From Streptomyces sp. AA1529 (GTDB lineage: Bacteria > Actinomycetota > Actinomycetes > Streptomycetales > Streptomycetaceae): a stretch of 64,000 bases of DNA. Location of the stretch: NCBI RefSeq assembly GCF_000280905.1, contig NZ_ALAP01000048.1, forward strand, positions 1 through 64,000, in the 5' to 3' direction. The notes under the pieces are model-generated. The model was not told the DNA's origin and made no database searches. It was given only the letters and a program-made list of their open reading frames with translations. The stretch's first letter is position 1. Every line of letters begins with the position of its first letter. This document shows, piece after piece, positions 36,038 to 45,045 of the stretch. A program made the translations under genes and the position numbers.

Positions 36038-36784
36038 TCAGCCGTCGCCCAGCGTGCGGGCGAGGAGGGGCAGCAGCCGGTCCCAGTGGCGCCGCAACCC
36101 CTCCGGGCTGAAGGCGTCGGTGTCGGACATCGTGTAGCCGTGCAGCGTGCCGGGATAGATCTCCGAGGTGTAGCGGACCCCGGCGGCGTCCAGGGCCTGG
36201 TTCAGCTCACCGAGGGCCTCCGGCGTCAGATCGGTCTCGGCGTGCCCGAGGTGGATCTCGGCGGTGATCCTGGAGAGCAGGCGGTGCAGACTGTCCGGCT
36301 CGTCGGCGCCCACCGGGCCGTGGAACCCGGCGACGGCCGCCACCCGGTCGGGGAAGGCCGAGGCCGTGCGCACCGCCAGGAGACCGCCGATGCAGTAGCC
36401 CGTCACCGCGACGGGTCCGGGGCGGACCTCCGGCTGCGCGGAGAGGAACTCCAGGTAGGACTCGGCGTCGCGCACGATCCGTTCGTCGGTGTGCGCCTCG
36501 ATCAGGGGCATCAGCTTGCCGATGGCCGCGTCCCGGGCCTCGTCCCCGATGTGCTCGGGGAGTTCGACCACCGGTGCCGGACCGCTCCGGTAGAAGAAGT
36601 TGGGGACGAGCACGTAGTACCCGTGCCCGGCCAGTTCCTGCGCGAGTTCGCGCAGCACGGGCCGGTTGCCGAAGGCGTCCCCGTACATCAGCACCCCCGG
36701 GTGCTGTCCGGCACTGTCGGGAAGGGCGGCGAAAGCGTCGGCCCGGCCGTCCGCGGTGGGAATCGACAGCGTCTTGATGGGCAT
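36038..36784 (-). CDS. Dienelactone hydrolase family protein
   Basis: A 248-residue alpha/beta hydrolase with the nucleophile elbow GYCIGG (Cys) near residue 130, an acidic residue in AETDLTPE and His in TLHGYTM. All three members of a Cys-Asp-His triad are present. Substrate unknown. The start is ATG 36784. Confidence 0.85.
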   Translation of the reverse strand: MPIKTLSIPTADGRADAFAALPDSAGQHPGVLMYGDAFGNRPVLRELAQELAGHGYYVLVPNFFYRSGPAPVVELPEHIGDEARDAAIGKLMPLIEAHTDERIVRDAESYLEFLSAQPEVRPGPVAVTGYCIGGLLAVRTASAFPDRVAAVAGFHGPVGADEPDSLHRLLSRITAEIHLGHAETDLTPEALGELNQALDAAGVRYTSEIYPGTLHGYTMSDTDAFSPEGLRRHWDRLLPLLARTLGDG

Positions 36785-36888
36785 GGATCCTCCTGTCCGT
36801 TCGATCCCTCGAGCCTATGATCGTCACGGCCGGAACGGGGCCCTTCTCCGCCGCCGGGTCCAGGAGGGCTGCTCGCTCCCGGCCCGCT

Positions 36889-37650
36889 TCACCCGGGAGC
36901 CTCCCGCCGCTCCCCCCGGTCCGTCCCGCCGGCCTCCGCGAGCAGCCTGCTCACCCGGCGCATGACGTCCACCTGCGCGGGGTTGTAGAGGTCCACGAGG
37001 GCCCTGTCGATCGTCTCCCCGACGAACTCCTTGCCGCGCGCGGCATCGGCGGGCAGCGTGGTCAGCCCCGGATGCTCCCGGTACAGCGCCCGCAGCGAAG
37101 GCACCAGGCGCTCGGACAGGTCGGCGCGGGTCCGCTCGTCGGCGTCGCCGGGCAGCTTCTCGAACTCCTCGCCGATCGGACCGATGGTGGGGTTCTGCAG
37201 GAAGTCGGCGTAGGACTCCATGCCCTTGGGGCCGAGCAGGGTGCCCATGACGGTGACGAACGAGCGGTCCGCCTCGGGCATCGGGGTGTCGGCGGTCGCG
37301 GCGAACTCGGGCGGCAGATCGGTCGGCGCCGACCTGTCCAGAATGAGGGCGAGTTCCGCCCTGGCCCGCTGCAGCCGTTCGATGGTGGCCGCCAGTTCGG
37401 CGTCGAGGGTGCGCAACGCGTCCTCCGGATGGTCGTCGGTGGCGCCCATCTCGGCGATCCGGGACAGCGAGAACCCGAGATCCACCAGGCGCTTGATCCG
37501 CAGCAGCCGGACGAGATGGGCCACGCCGTACTGCTTGTAGCCGTTGGCGCGGCGCTCCGGTTCCTCGAGCAGGCCGACCTCGTGGTAGTGCCGCACCGCG
37601 CGCAGGCTGGTGCCCGCGAGTTCTGCTATCTCCCGCGTGCTCCACGCCAC
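36889..37650 (-). CDS. MerR family transcriptional regulator
   Basis: A 253-residue regulator. The N-terminal HTH is STREIAELAGTSLRAVRHYHEVGLLEEPERRANGYKQY. A coiled dimerisation helix (DAELAATIERLQRARAEL) and a ~130-residue helical effector-like C-terminal domain follow. Start GTG 37650 with GGAGC. Its promoter has a 19-bp spacer filled by a perfect dyad, typical of MerR control. A near-identical element lies before the divergent DUF3159 gene. Confidence 0.87.
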   Translation of the reverse strand: MAWSTREIAELAGTSLRAVRHYHEVGLLEEPERRANGYKQYGVAHLVRLLRIKRLVDLGFSLSRIAEMGATDDHPEDALRTLDAELAATIERLQRARAELALILDRSAPTDLPPEFAATADTPMPEADRSFVTVMGTLLGPKGMESYADFLQNPTIGPIGEEFEKLPGDADERTRADLSERLVPSLRALYREHPGLTTLPADAARGKEFVGETIDRALVDLYNPAQVDVMRRVSRLLAEAGGTDRGERREAPG

Positions 37651-37713
37651 GATGCTCCCGCTCCGTTCCGCCGCTGGACGTCGGCGCGGCGGCGCCGACG
37701 GACCCAAGTCCAA

Positions 37714-37734
37714 ACCATGCCGTCGCGGCATGGT
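37714..37734 (-). promoter_or_regulatory. MerR-type dyad promoter of the merR gene
   Basis: ACCATGCC (37714-37721) and GGCATGGT (37727-37734) form a perfect dyad around five bases. On the minus strand it lies between TTGACC (-35) and TGGACT (-10) with a 19-bp spacer, as in MerR-controlled promoters. About 60 bp upstream of the GTG start. Confidence 0.65.
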
Positions 37735-37917
37735 CAAGTGCGCCCGCGCGACGAGACATCCCCGAAGCCCCCGACCGGTGGCCCGAGCGCCACCATCCCG
37801 GCGGGAAAGGCCGCCCGGCGGTGCACCCGCGGCGGGCACCGGCCCGGGAACCCGCCGGAGCACCGGCTGTTCGGAAGCCGCCCGCGGGAACGTGATCCAC
37901 CCCACACCAGCCGCGGC

Positions 37918-37948
37918 TTGAGTATGCCGTAACGGCACGGTCTTTCCT
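37918..37948 (+). promoter_or_regulatory. Matching MerR-type promoter before the DUF3159 gene
   Basis: TTGAGT (37918-37923), a 19-bp spacer containing ATGCCGTAACGGCACGGT, then TTTCCT (37943-37948). Fifteen of 18 spacer bases match the merR-side element read on its own coding strand. Start codon 49 bp downstream. Confidence 0.6.
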
Positions 37949-37996
37949 GTTCCCCCCGTTCGCCAACCGCTCACGACGGAATCCAGGAGGGCACCG

Positions 37997-38788
37997 ATGA
38001 CCACGACCGATCAGCGCACGCTCACCACCTCCACCGGAGCCACCCCCGCAGCCACCCCGGCAGCCGCGCCGGGAGCCATGCCCGAAGCCGCGCCCGGTCT
38101 CGCCCCGGCAGGAGCCCCGGCAGGAGCCCCGGCCGATGAACGCGGGCCCGACCCGGCCCCGGAAGCCCCGGCCGCCGAGCCCGCTCCGGCCTCGTCGCAG
38201 CAGAAGCTGCTGGACCAACTCGGCGGCACCCGGGGGATGGTCTGCACAGCCATCCCGGTAGCGGCGTTCGTCGCGGCCAACGCGGCCGTCACGCTGCCGA
38301 TCGCGATCGGCGTCGCCCTCACCCTGGCGGCTGCGATCACCGTGTGGCGCACGGTGCAGGGCGAGCGCTTCGCCACGGCGGTCGGCGGTCTCGTCGGCGT
38401 GGCCACCGCCGGCGGCGTCGCGGCCTGGACGGGCTCGGCGGGCGACTTCTTCCTGATCGGCATCTGGGCGAGCTTCGCCGGGGCACTGGTCCTGCTCGGC
38501 TCCCTGCTCGCACGCCGCCCGCTGACCGGCGTGCTGTGGAACGTGTCGCACGGCAACACACACCCGTGGCGCGGCGACCGGCCCAGCCTGCTCGCGCACG
38601 ACATCGCCACCGGCACGCTCACCGTCCTGCTCGCGGCCAGGTTCGCCGTACAGCAGTGGCTCTACCTGACCGACGCCACCGGCTGGCTGGCCGTCGCCAA
38701 GATCGGCATGGGCACCCCGCTGCTGGCACCGGCGCTGCTGGTCGTCTTCTGGTCGTTCCGCCGCTCGACGAAGCGGCTGGTCCGCTGA
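37997..38788 (+). CDS. DUF3159 family membrane protein
   Basis: A 263-residue protein. Residues 1-70 are Ala/Pro-rich; from LLDQLGGTRGMVCTAIPVAAFVAAN onward it has six hydrophobic helices. GERFATAVGGLVGV matches DUF3159 from memory. Function unknown. Predicted target of the divergent MerR regulator. ATG 37997 follows GGAGGG. Confidence 0.75.
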   Translation: MTTTDQRTLTTSTGATPAATPAAAPGAMPEAAPGLAPAGAPAGAPADERGPDPAPEAPAAEPAPASSQQKLLDQLGGTRGMVCTAIPVAAFVAANAAVTLPIAIGVALTLAAAITVWRTVQGERFATAVGGLVGVATAGGVAAWTGSAGDFFLIGIWASFAGALVLLGSLLARRPLTGVLWNVSHGNTHPWRGDRPSLLAHDIATGTLTVLLAARFAVQQWLYLTDATGWLAVAKIGMGTPLLAPALLVVFWSFRRSTKRLVR

Positions 38789-38941
38789 CCGGGCCCGCCG
38801 CACCCCGGCGGCCCGCACCCTGCGCCCCCGACCGCGGCTCCGGCCCAGGCCCAGGCCCTCGGCTCCGGCTCCGGCTCCGAGGGCCCATGCCCCTGCGGCG
38901 CGGCGACCCGTTCGTGGAACGCCTCTCGGGCTGTTCGCCGG

Positions 38942-40183
38942 TCATTCGGTCCGAGCGGCCTGTTGCCGTTCCTCCCGTGGGTGTCCGGTGACGGATCCAG
39001 CGGCGGGAGAGTGCTCGGCGGCACGTGGGAACCTCCTGTCGACGGCCCACACGGCCAGCGCACAGACCGCGAATCCGGCCCCGAGGAGGCTGGCGGCCGC
39101 CCAGCCCCGGGCGGTGAAGGCGGCGGTGGTCGTGGCCGCACCGAGGGCGGAGCCGAGCGAGTAGAAGACCATGTAGCTGCCGATGGCACTGCTCGTGCGG
39201 TCGGGGTAGGCGGCGGTGAGCTGGTGCTGGTTGCTCACGTGCACGGCCTGGACGGCGAAGTCGAGCAGCACGATTCCGAGGACGAGGAGCGGGAGTGACC
39301 GCGGCAACTGCGCGATCGCTGCCCAGGAGAGGGCGAGCAGGACGAGCGCCGAGCCGGTGACCGGGACCGCCCGTCCCGCGTCCGCCCAGCGTCCCGCGCG
39401 GGCGGCGGCGAGCGCACCGGCGAGTCCGACGAGGCCGAACAGTCCGATCCGGCTCTCGCCCAGGCGCCACGGTGCGCCCGCGAGCGGCAGGGACAGTCCG
39501 CTCCACAGCGCTCCGAACGAGGCGAACAGGAAGAACGCGACGAGTCCGCGCGTCAGCAGGAGGCGCTGCCCGAACAATCCGCCGAACGCGGCGATGACCC
39601 GCCGGTATCTCTCCGGCCCCGGGGACCGGTCGGAGCGCTCCTCCGGCGGCAGCGCACCGAGTACGAGGGCGGCGAGCCCGAGGGAGAGCGCCGCGAGTCC
39701 GGCGTAGACGCTGCGCCATCCCCAGATGTCGGCGAGTGTTCCGGTGACGACCCGCGCGCCCAGGATGCCGACCACGACGCCGGAGGTGACGACGCCGATG
39801 CTCCGCCCGCGCTCGGCGGGCCGCGCGACCGACGCGGCGTAGGCCACCGCGGTCTGCACCACGACCGCGAACAGCCCGGCAACGGCCAGCCCGGTGAACG
39901 CCGTCCATGCGGTGTGCGCCGAAGCGGTCAGGGCCATGCCCACGGCCCCGGCCGCCAGGTGTGCGGCGATGAGCCGCCGTCTGTCGATCACGTCGCCGAG
40001 CGGCACCAGCAGCACCAGCCCCGCCAGATAGCCGAACTGGCCGGTCGCGACGATCCATCCGGTGAGTCCGGCCGGCACACCGATTTCGCGTCCCATCGGG
40101 CCCAGGACCGGCTGGGCGGCATAGATGTCCGCCACCGCGGCACCGCAGACCGTCGCGAGCAGCAACCGGCGCCACACGTCCAT
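38942..40183 (-). CDS. MFS transporter
   Basis: A 413-residue 12-TM transporter. The opening DVWRRLLLATVCGAAVADIY, then GQFGYLAGLVLLVPLGDVIDRRRL is the A-motif region. A linker near 195 joins the halves. Likely an exporter of a toxic compound. Start ATG 40183 with GAGGAG. Divergent from the HxlR regulator, with a shared operator overlapping its ribosome site region. Confidence 0.87.
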   Translation of the reverse strand: MDVWRRLLLATVCGAAVADIYAAQPVLGPMGREIGVPAGLTGWIVATGQFGYLAGLVLLVPLGDVIDRRRLIAAHLAAGAVGMALTASAHTAWTAFTGLAVAGLFAVVVQTAVAYAASVARPAERGRSIGVVTSGVVVGILGARVVTGTLADIWGWRSVYAGLAALSLGLAALVLGALPPEERSDRSPGPERYRRVIAAFGGLFGQRLLLTRGLVAFFLFASFGALWSGLSLPLAGAPWRLGESRIGLFGLVGLAGALAAARAGRWADAGRAVPVTGSALVLLALSWAAIAQLPRSLPLLVLGIVLLDFAVQAVHVSNQHQLTAAYPDRTSSAIGSYMVFYSLGSALGAATTTAAFTARGWAAASLLGAGFAVCALAVWAVDRRFPRAAEHSPAAGSVTGHPREERQQAARTE

Positions 40184-40194
40184 CGCACTCCTCA

Positions 40195-40257
40195 AATCAG
40201 TAGCAGATTGCAACTGTTTTTACGTTAGGGCATGCTGGTTTCAATCCGCAACTGATT
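40195..40257. promoter_or_regulatory. HxlR operator arms in the MFS/HxlR spacer
   Basis: AATCAGTAGCAGATTG (40195-40210) and CAATCCGCAACTGATT (40242-40257) are inverted copies matching 14 of 16 bases. GCAACTG also repeats directly at 40210-40216 and 40248-40254. The left arm lies near the MFS start and the right arm near the HxlR ribosome site. Confidence 0.6.
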
Positions 40258-40267
40258 GGGAGGCGTC

Positions 40268-40726
40268 ATGCCGCGCAGCACCGAGCGCGCCCCTGACCCG
40301 GACTGGACCGACGCCGAATGCCCCGTCGCCCGTACGCTGGACCTGGTCGGCGACAGATGGAGCCTGCTCGTCATCCGCGACGCCATGGACGGGGCACGCT
40401 CGTTCACCGAGTTCCAGCGACGCACCGGTATCGCGCGCAACATCCTCACCGACCGCCTCCGCAAGCTCACCGCTCACGGGTTCCTGACCCAGCGCACCGC
40501 TCCCTCGGGGCGCCGCCGGGAGTACGTGCTCACCGACGCCGGCCGCGACCTCTTCCCGGTCATCCTCACGCTGCGGCAGTGGGGAGAACGCCACGCCTTC
40601 GCACCCGGCGAGGCCCACTCCACCCTCGTCGACGAGCACGGCACGCCGGTCCCGCACCTCGCACCGGCCGGCGCCGACGGCACGCCCCTGGGAGCCGGCA
40701 CCACCCAGGTGCGGAAGGTCCGGTAG
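40268..40726 (+). CDS. HxlR family transcriptional regulator
   Basis: A 152-residue winged-helix protein. It has CPVARTLDLVGDRWSLLVIRDAM, the HxlR signature including the single conserved Cys, then RTGIARNILTDRLRKLTAHG and the RREYVLTDAGRDLFPV wing. Probably a redox- or ligand-sensitive repressor of the divergent MFS. ATG 40268 follows GGGAGG. Confidence 0.9.
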   Translation: MPRSTERAPDPDWTDAECPVARTLDLVGDRWSLLVIRDAMDGARSFTEFQRRTGIARNILTDRLRKLTAHGFLTQRTAPSGRRREYVLTDAGRDLFPVILTLRQWGERHAFAPGEAHSTLVDEHGTPVPHLAPAGADGTPLGAGTTQVRKVR

Positions 40727-40912
40727 CAGCCCGCCCCTCAGCGGGCTGCGGCCCGGCACCGCGGCGGACGAGAGCGGGCGCCGGTCCCGCGCCCCGGCCC
40801 GCGGCCTTCCGCACGCCCGGCCACACGTGCCGCCCGCGCGTGCCGCCCGCGCGCTTCCGCCGACAGTGAAGACCGGCCCGGTCGGCTCCGGCGGTCAGTA
40901 CCGTCCGTACTC

Positions 40913-41641
40913 ATGACGACGATCAGCACCCGCGAGGTCGAGTACCCGGCCGACGGCCTCACGATGATCGGGCACCTCGCCCTCCCGGCCGGTACCGGCC
41001 GCCGCCCCGGCGTCCTGGTCGGTCCCGAGGGACCGGGGCTGAACGACTTCCAGCGCCGCCGGGCCGACGCCCTCGCCGAACTCGGTTACGTGGCCCTGGT
41101 CTTCGACCTGCACGGCGGCGGACGCTGGTTCACCGACCCCGAGGAGATGCTGGCCCGTACGACACCGCTCCTCGCCGACCCCGACCGGCTGCGGGACATC
41201 GGCCATGCGGCGCTCGACGTGCTGCGCGCCGAGCCGCGGACCGACCCCGGCCGGATCGCCGCCGTCGGCTACGGCACCGGAGGCGCGATCGCGCTGGAAC
41301 TCGGGCGCGACGGTGTCGACCTGCGGGCGATCGGAACGGTCAACGCGCTGACCACGGGCCGACCGGGCGAAGCCGCACACATCCGCTGCCCCGTGTGGGC
41401 CGGGGTCGGCTCCGAGGACCCGATCATGCCCGCCGAGCAGCGGGACGCCTTCGCGGCCGAGATGCAGGCAGCAGGCGTCGACTGGCGCCTGATGGTCTAC
41501 GGCGGCGCCCTGCACGCGTTCCACCACCCGTCCGTCGACCAGACCACCGTCCCCGGCGTCGCACACCACCCCCGGCACGCACGGCGAGCCTGGCGCGACA
41601 TCGTCGACCTGCTCGCCGAGTGCGTACCGGTGACGGAATGA
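40913..41641 (+). CDS. Dienelactone-hydrolase-like protein lacking the nucleophile
   Basis: A 242-residue alpha/beta hydrolase of the dienelactone hydrolase family (FDLHGGGRWFTD; VGSEDPIMPAEQR with the acid; GALHAFHHPSVD with the His). The nucleophile elbow reads GYGTGG near residue 124, with Gly where Cys or Ser is expected. It may be non-catalytic, binding-only, or use another mechanism. ATG 40913 is chosen for its fit to the first strand. Confidence 0.78.
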   Translation: MTTISTREVEYPADGLTMIGHLALPAGTGRRPGVLVGPEGPGLNDFQRRRADALAELGYVALVFDLHGGGRWFTDPEEMLARTTPLLADPDRLRDIGHAALDVLRAEPRTDPGRIAAVGYGTGGAIALELGRDGVDLRAIGTVNALTTGRPGEAAHIRCPVWAGVGSEDPIMPAEQRDAFAAEMQAAGVDWRLMVYGGALHAFHHPSVDQTTVPGVAHHPRHARRAWRDIVDLLAECVPVTE

Positions 41642-41715
41642 GCCGGCCGCTCGGGGCCGTACGCGCTCCGGGCGGCCGCGGCCCCGAGGGCGGATGCGTG
41701 CCCCCCGGACAGCCC

Positions 41716-42150
41716 TCAGTCGAGGCAGAACTCGTTGCCCTCGACGTCCTGCATCACGAGGCAGGACTCGTTCTCCTCGTCGGCGAGCAGCAGACGCACA
41801 CGCTGCGCGCCGAGTGCGACCAGCCTCGCGCACTCGGCCTCCAGCGCGGCGACACGCTCCTCGCCGACCAGCCCGGTACCGGCCCGCACATCGAGGTGCA
41901 GGCGGTTCTTGGCGACCTTTCCCTCGGGAACCCGCTGGAAGAACAGCCGCGGGCCCGTGCCCGAGGGATCACTGCAGGCGAACGCGGCGTCCCGGCGCTC
42001 CGGCGGCAGCGAACGGTTGTACTCGTCCCACGTGCCGAACCCCTCCGGCGGCGGCGGTACGACGTACCCCAGCACCTCGCACCAGAAGCGGGCGACGCGC
42101 TCGGGCGACGCGCAGTCGAAGGTGACCTGGAACTCCTTGATCGACGCCAT
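41716..42150 (-). CDS. VOC (glyoxalase-like) family protein
   Basis: A 144-residue single-domain VOC protein. It has QVTFDCASPERVARFWCEVLGY, KVAKNRLHLDVRAG and the ending MQDVEGNEFCLD, the same subgroup as the protein at 1894. Function unknown. Confidence 0.8.
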   Translation of the reverse strand: MASIKEFQVTFDCASPERVARFWCEVLGYVVPPPPEGFGTWDEYNRSLPPERRDAAFACSDPSGTGPRLFFQRVPEGKVAKNRLHLDVRAGTGLVGEERVAALEAECARLVALGAQRVRLLLADEENESCLVMQDVEGNEFCLD

Positions 42151-42384
42151 CGGCCCACCCTAGCGGCACACACTGCTCCTCGGCCCGGGGAGACTCCCGG
42201 GATACCCCCGCCGGAATCTCGCCCAGTGCTCCGCCACATCACCACTGAACCCCGCAGTCATGAGAGCACTCTGTCGGCCGCCGGTCCTGCTGCACAGCCT
42301 CCCGCACGGCCGATCGCTGCGGGCGGAACGCCACCGGCCGCGTAGCGGTCGGCCGCCCCGCGCGCCGCTGCGCCGCCGCTCTCC

Positions 42385-43653
42385 TCAGCGGAGGGGGACA
42401 CCACTGTCCGCCCTCCGACGAGGCTGCCCGGCGGACCGCGGCGCCGGGGGCAGGAGCCGGCCGGCGAGCAGGACGGCGCAGGCCGCCGTGGTCAGCAGCC
42501 CGCCGACGAGGAAGGCGGCGCGCACGTCGGCCGACGACAGGACCAGTCCGCCCAGTGCGGCGCCCGCGGCGATACCGGCGTTGTAGAGGCCCGAGTTGGC
42601 CGCGAGTGCGAGATCCGTGCGGCCCGGTGCGCAGTGCAGCATCGCGTGCTGCGTGGCCATGAACACCGGGCCGAGTGCGCCGCCCGTCAGCGCCAGGAAC
42701 GCCACTGCGGCCACCGGGTCACTGCCGACCGCGTACAGCCCGAGCATGCCCACCGCCTGGATGCCCACGGCCGTGGTCAGCGCAGCCCGCGGAAAGCGGT
42801 CCAGCAGCAGCCCGGTGATGCTCACCCCGGCCAGACACGCCGCGCCGAATGCCAGGAAGAGGATGCTGACCGCGCCCGGCGGGTAGCCGCTCACCTCGCG
42901 CAGGAACGCCGCGAGGTAGGTGTATCCGGCGAACGCTCCGGTGGCGGACAGCGTGCCGGCCAGCAGCACGGTCCCGAACCGGCGGGCGTCGGGGCCGGTC
43001 CCGTACGCGGCGGGCTCCCGGTCCGGGCGCGCGGTCGGCAGCAGCGCGGCGACGGGCAGCAGGGCGACACAGCCCAGTGCCGCCAGCACGGTGACGGGCG
43101 CCGGCCAGCCGTGCCGCCACCCCAGCCAGGTCCCGGCGGGCACACCGAACGCCAGGGCGAGCGACCCCGCGACGGAGATCGCGCCGACCACCCGCCCGCG
43201 GGCGGCCGGTGCGAACAGGCCCACCGCGACCGGGCCCGCCACGGCCCAGAACAGCGCCTGGGCGAGCGCGGTCAGCAGCCGCGCCAGCAGCAGCACCCCG
43301 TAGGAGGCGGCCAGCGCGGCGACGGTGCTGGACACGACCAGCGCGGCCAGCAGCCCGGTGAGCACATGGCGCCGGGGTACGGCCCGCGTGGCGTGGGCGA
43401 GCGGCACCGAGGCCACGGCCACCGTGAGGCCGTAGCCGGTGACCAGGAGGCCGACCGTCGGCACCGGCACCCGGAGGCGGTCGGAGAGGAGCTCCAGGAG
43501 CCCGATCGGCAGGCTCTCCGCGGTGTTGAAGCTGAAGGCGGCCAACATCAGCGCCGCCAGGACCGCCACCCGGTGCCACGGCGGCGCCGCTACCGGGGCA
43601 GTGCCCGCCTCCGCTGCGGTCTCCCGTCCCGCCTGCCGCACGGCCTCGCCCAT
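42385..43653 (-). CDS. MFS transporter, DHA1-like
   Basis: A 422-residue 12-TM protein. It opens HRVAVLAALMLAAFSFNTAESLPIGLLELLS, a DHA1-type start, with GYGLTVAVASVPLAHATRAVPRRHVL as A-motif region. Likely drug or metabolite efflux. No regulator adjoins. The first ~25 residues are a soluble leader. Confidence 0.85.
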   Translation of the reverse strand: MGEAVRQAGRETAAEAGTAPVAAPPWHRVAVLAALMLAAFSFNTAESLPIGLLELLSDRLRVPVPTVGLLVTGYGLTVAVASVPLAHATRAVPRRHVLTGLLAALVVSSTVAALAASYGVLLLARLLTALAQALFWAVAGPVAVGLFAPAARGRVVGAISVAGSLALAFGVPAGTWLGWRHGWPAPVTVLAALGCVALLPVAALLPTARPDREPAAYGTGPDARRFGTVLLAGTLSATGAFAGYTYLAAFLREVSGYPPGAVSILFLAFGAACLAGVSITGLLLDRFPRAALTTAVGIQAVGMLGLYAVGSDPVAAVAFLALTGGALGPVFMATQHAMLHCAPGRTDLALAANSGLYNAGIAAGAALGGLVLSSADVRAAFLVGGLLTTAACAVLLAGRLLPPAPRSAGQPRRRADSGVPLR

Positions 43654-43958
43654 GGCCGTACCTCACCGGGCCGCCCGCCCCGCCGCAACCGGATTCCGCG
43701 GCCGTGCGGGCCCGTTCTCCATGGTGCTGCGATATGGAAGCCCCGAACCCGCCCTCGCCGCCCGGATCTGCACATGGTGATGTGCTGTGCGCTGTGCACT
43801 GTTACCTGTATGCGGTGCTGAGCTGCGCTGTCCCTGGGGAGTCGAACCCCTGCGTTGCCCTTCACGCGCCAGGAGTGAGCTGGAAGACCGCCAGCCCTCG
43901 GTGTGTGCACGCCTCCGAAGCAGCTACCTACTCCATATCGCCCAGCCCGCTGGACTGC
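43654..43958. other. Spacer with tRNA T-arm-like remnant
   Basis: About 305 bp with no supported gene. It carries a T-arm-like segment at 43834-43852 on the minus strand, but no complete cloverleaf can be drawn around it. Confidence 0.5.
43834..43852 (-). other. tRNA T-arm-like sequence
   Basis: The minus strand reads CAGGGGTTCGACTCCCCAG, with the invariant GGTTCGA loop of tRNA T-arms and a GGGG/CCCC stem. No matching acceptor or anticodon arm of normal form was found upstream. It may be a tRNA fragment left by an integration event, or chance. Confidence 0.4.
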
Positions 43959-44429
43959 TCAGTCCAACAGGTCGACCTCCCAGTTCGTACGCTGGATCCG
44001 CACATCGACCTCGCGGATCTCTCGGGCGAGCGCATCTGCCTGTCCGCGCAGTTCCGCGACCGGAAGCGCGGAAAGCATCATCAGCTCGGACCGAAGCTGC
44101 CGACCGTATCCCCGCTCGCCCTTACCCGCTGCCGCGTCCGCCGCCGCAGTGACCACAGAGTGACGCAACCGCAGGACATCCCGGCGCGCGAGGGCATCGG
44201 TGAGCGTCCCATCCGGTTCCAACTCCACGGCGGCATTGGTCCGATTGATCCGCCGGATCAACGTTTCCAGAGCATCCAGCACCGCACCGGCCTCAGCCAA
44301 GAGCTGGGCCGCGTCCTCGGCGGGAGTCTCCCCTTCCTGGTGTCGCGCGCTGCTGACGACGCGCGCTCGCAGCTGTTCCACACGCCGCGTCGCCTCCGCA
44401 CGTTCTGCCAGTGCCTCAGCAAGCTTCAT
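43959..44429 (-). CDS. DIP1984 family protein
   Basis: A 156-residue all-helical protein. MKLAEALAERAEATRRVEQLRARV, DALETLIRRINRTNA and REIREVDVRIQRTNWEVDLL are the recognised core of the DIP1984 family. Long coiled-coil helices are obvious. Function unknown; members are scattered across mobile or variable regions. Start ATG 44429 with GGAGGTGGGG. Confidence 0.82.
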   Translation of the reverse strand: MKLAEALAERAEATRRVEQLRARVVSSARHQEGETPAEDAAQLLAEAGAVLDALETLIRRINRTNAAVELEPDGTLTDALARRDVLRLRHSVVTAAADAAAGKGERGYGRQLRSELMMLSALPVAELRGQADALAREIREVDVRIQRTNWEVDLLD

Positions 44430-44645
44430 TGTCCCCACCTCCCCCTCCATGTGCTCGCACGAGTATACGAATGCGGATCAGCTCATGCGCACCTGGATTC
44501 TGCTCGGGACGGCCATCGAGGACCCCGGATCCGTTCGCCGGTGCTGACGGTCAGCACTTGCCGGCACCTCCGCTGCGGCGGCATCCCGGGACGGTGCGTG
44601 AGCCGCTGCACGAGCGTCGCGAACAGGCAGTGTGGGACCGAGCGG

Positions 44646-44963
44646 TCAGCCGAGCCGGGATGCGATCCGGCGACGGGCAGCCCCCCAGACTTCCTCGAAC
44701 TCCTCGAAGGTGAGTTGCTCGGGATCGTGGCCTTCCCATTCCGGGACGGGCACCTCGGCGGTGATCCCGAACCTGCTGTCGTACTCCTCGATGCGGCCCG
44801 CTTCATGGGCCTGCTGCCATTCGGCGAGGGAGGCGGCTGCGATCGGGGCCGGTTCAGGCCCTTGGAGTTCGACCTGCCGGATCACCCAGCCTTCGGCATC
44901 GACCTCGAAGTAGAACCAGATGTCTTCCTCGCCCCAGTAGCAGCGCATCCATGCGGTCACCAC
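44646..44963 (-). CDS. Hypothetical protein
   Basis: A 105-residue acidic protein reading WMRCYWGEEDIWFYFEVDAEGWVIRQVEL, then LTFEEFEEVWGAARRRIASR. No family is recognised. Codon pattern is consistent with coding. The start may be GTG 44963 or 44960, or ATG 44948; ribosome sites are weak at all three. It follows dnaB downstream on the same strand after about 80 bp, in reading order after it. Confidence 0.6.
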   Translation of the reverse strand: MVTAWMRCYWGEEDIWFYFEVDAEGWVIRQVELQGPEPAPIAAASLAEWQQAHEAGRIEEYDSRFGITAEVPVPEWEGHDPEQLTFEEFEEVWGAARRRIASRLG

Positions 44964-45045
44964 GCCATCATGCCGGGCCGGATACGTCCGCTGTGCGATC
45001 GGACATGAGCCTGTGCCGCGGAATCTGAGGCCCTACAGCAAGACG

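Noticed and set aside
43800-43930. Complete tRNA gene on the minus strand
   Set aside because: Only the T-arm fits; no matching acceptor stem, and the nearest anticodon-like hairpin has G instead of U33.
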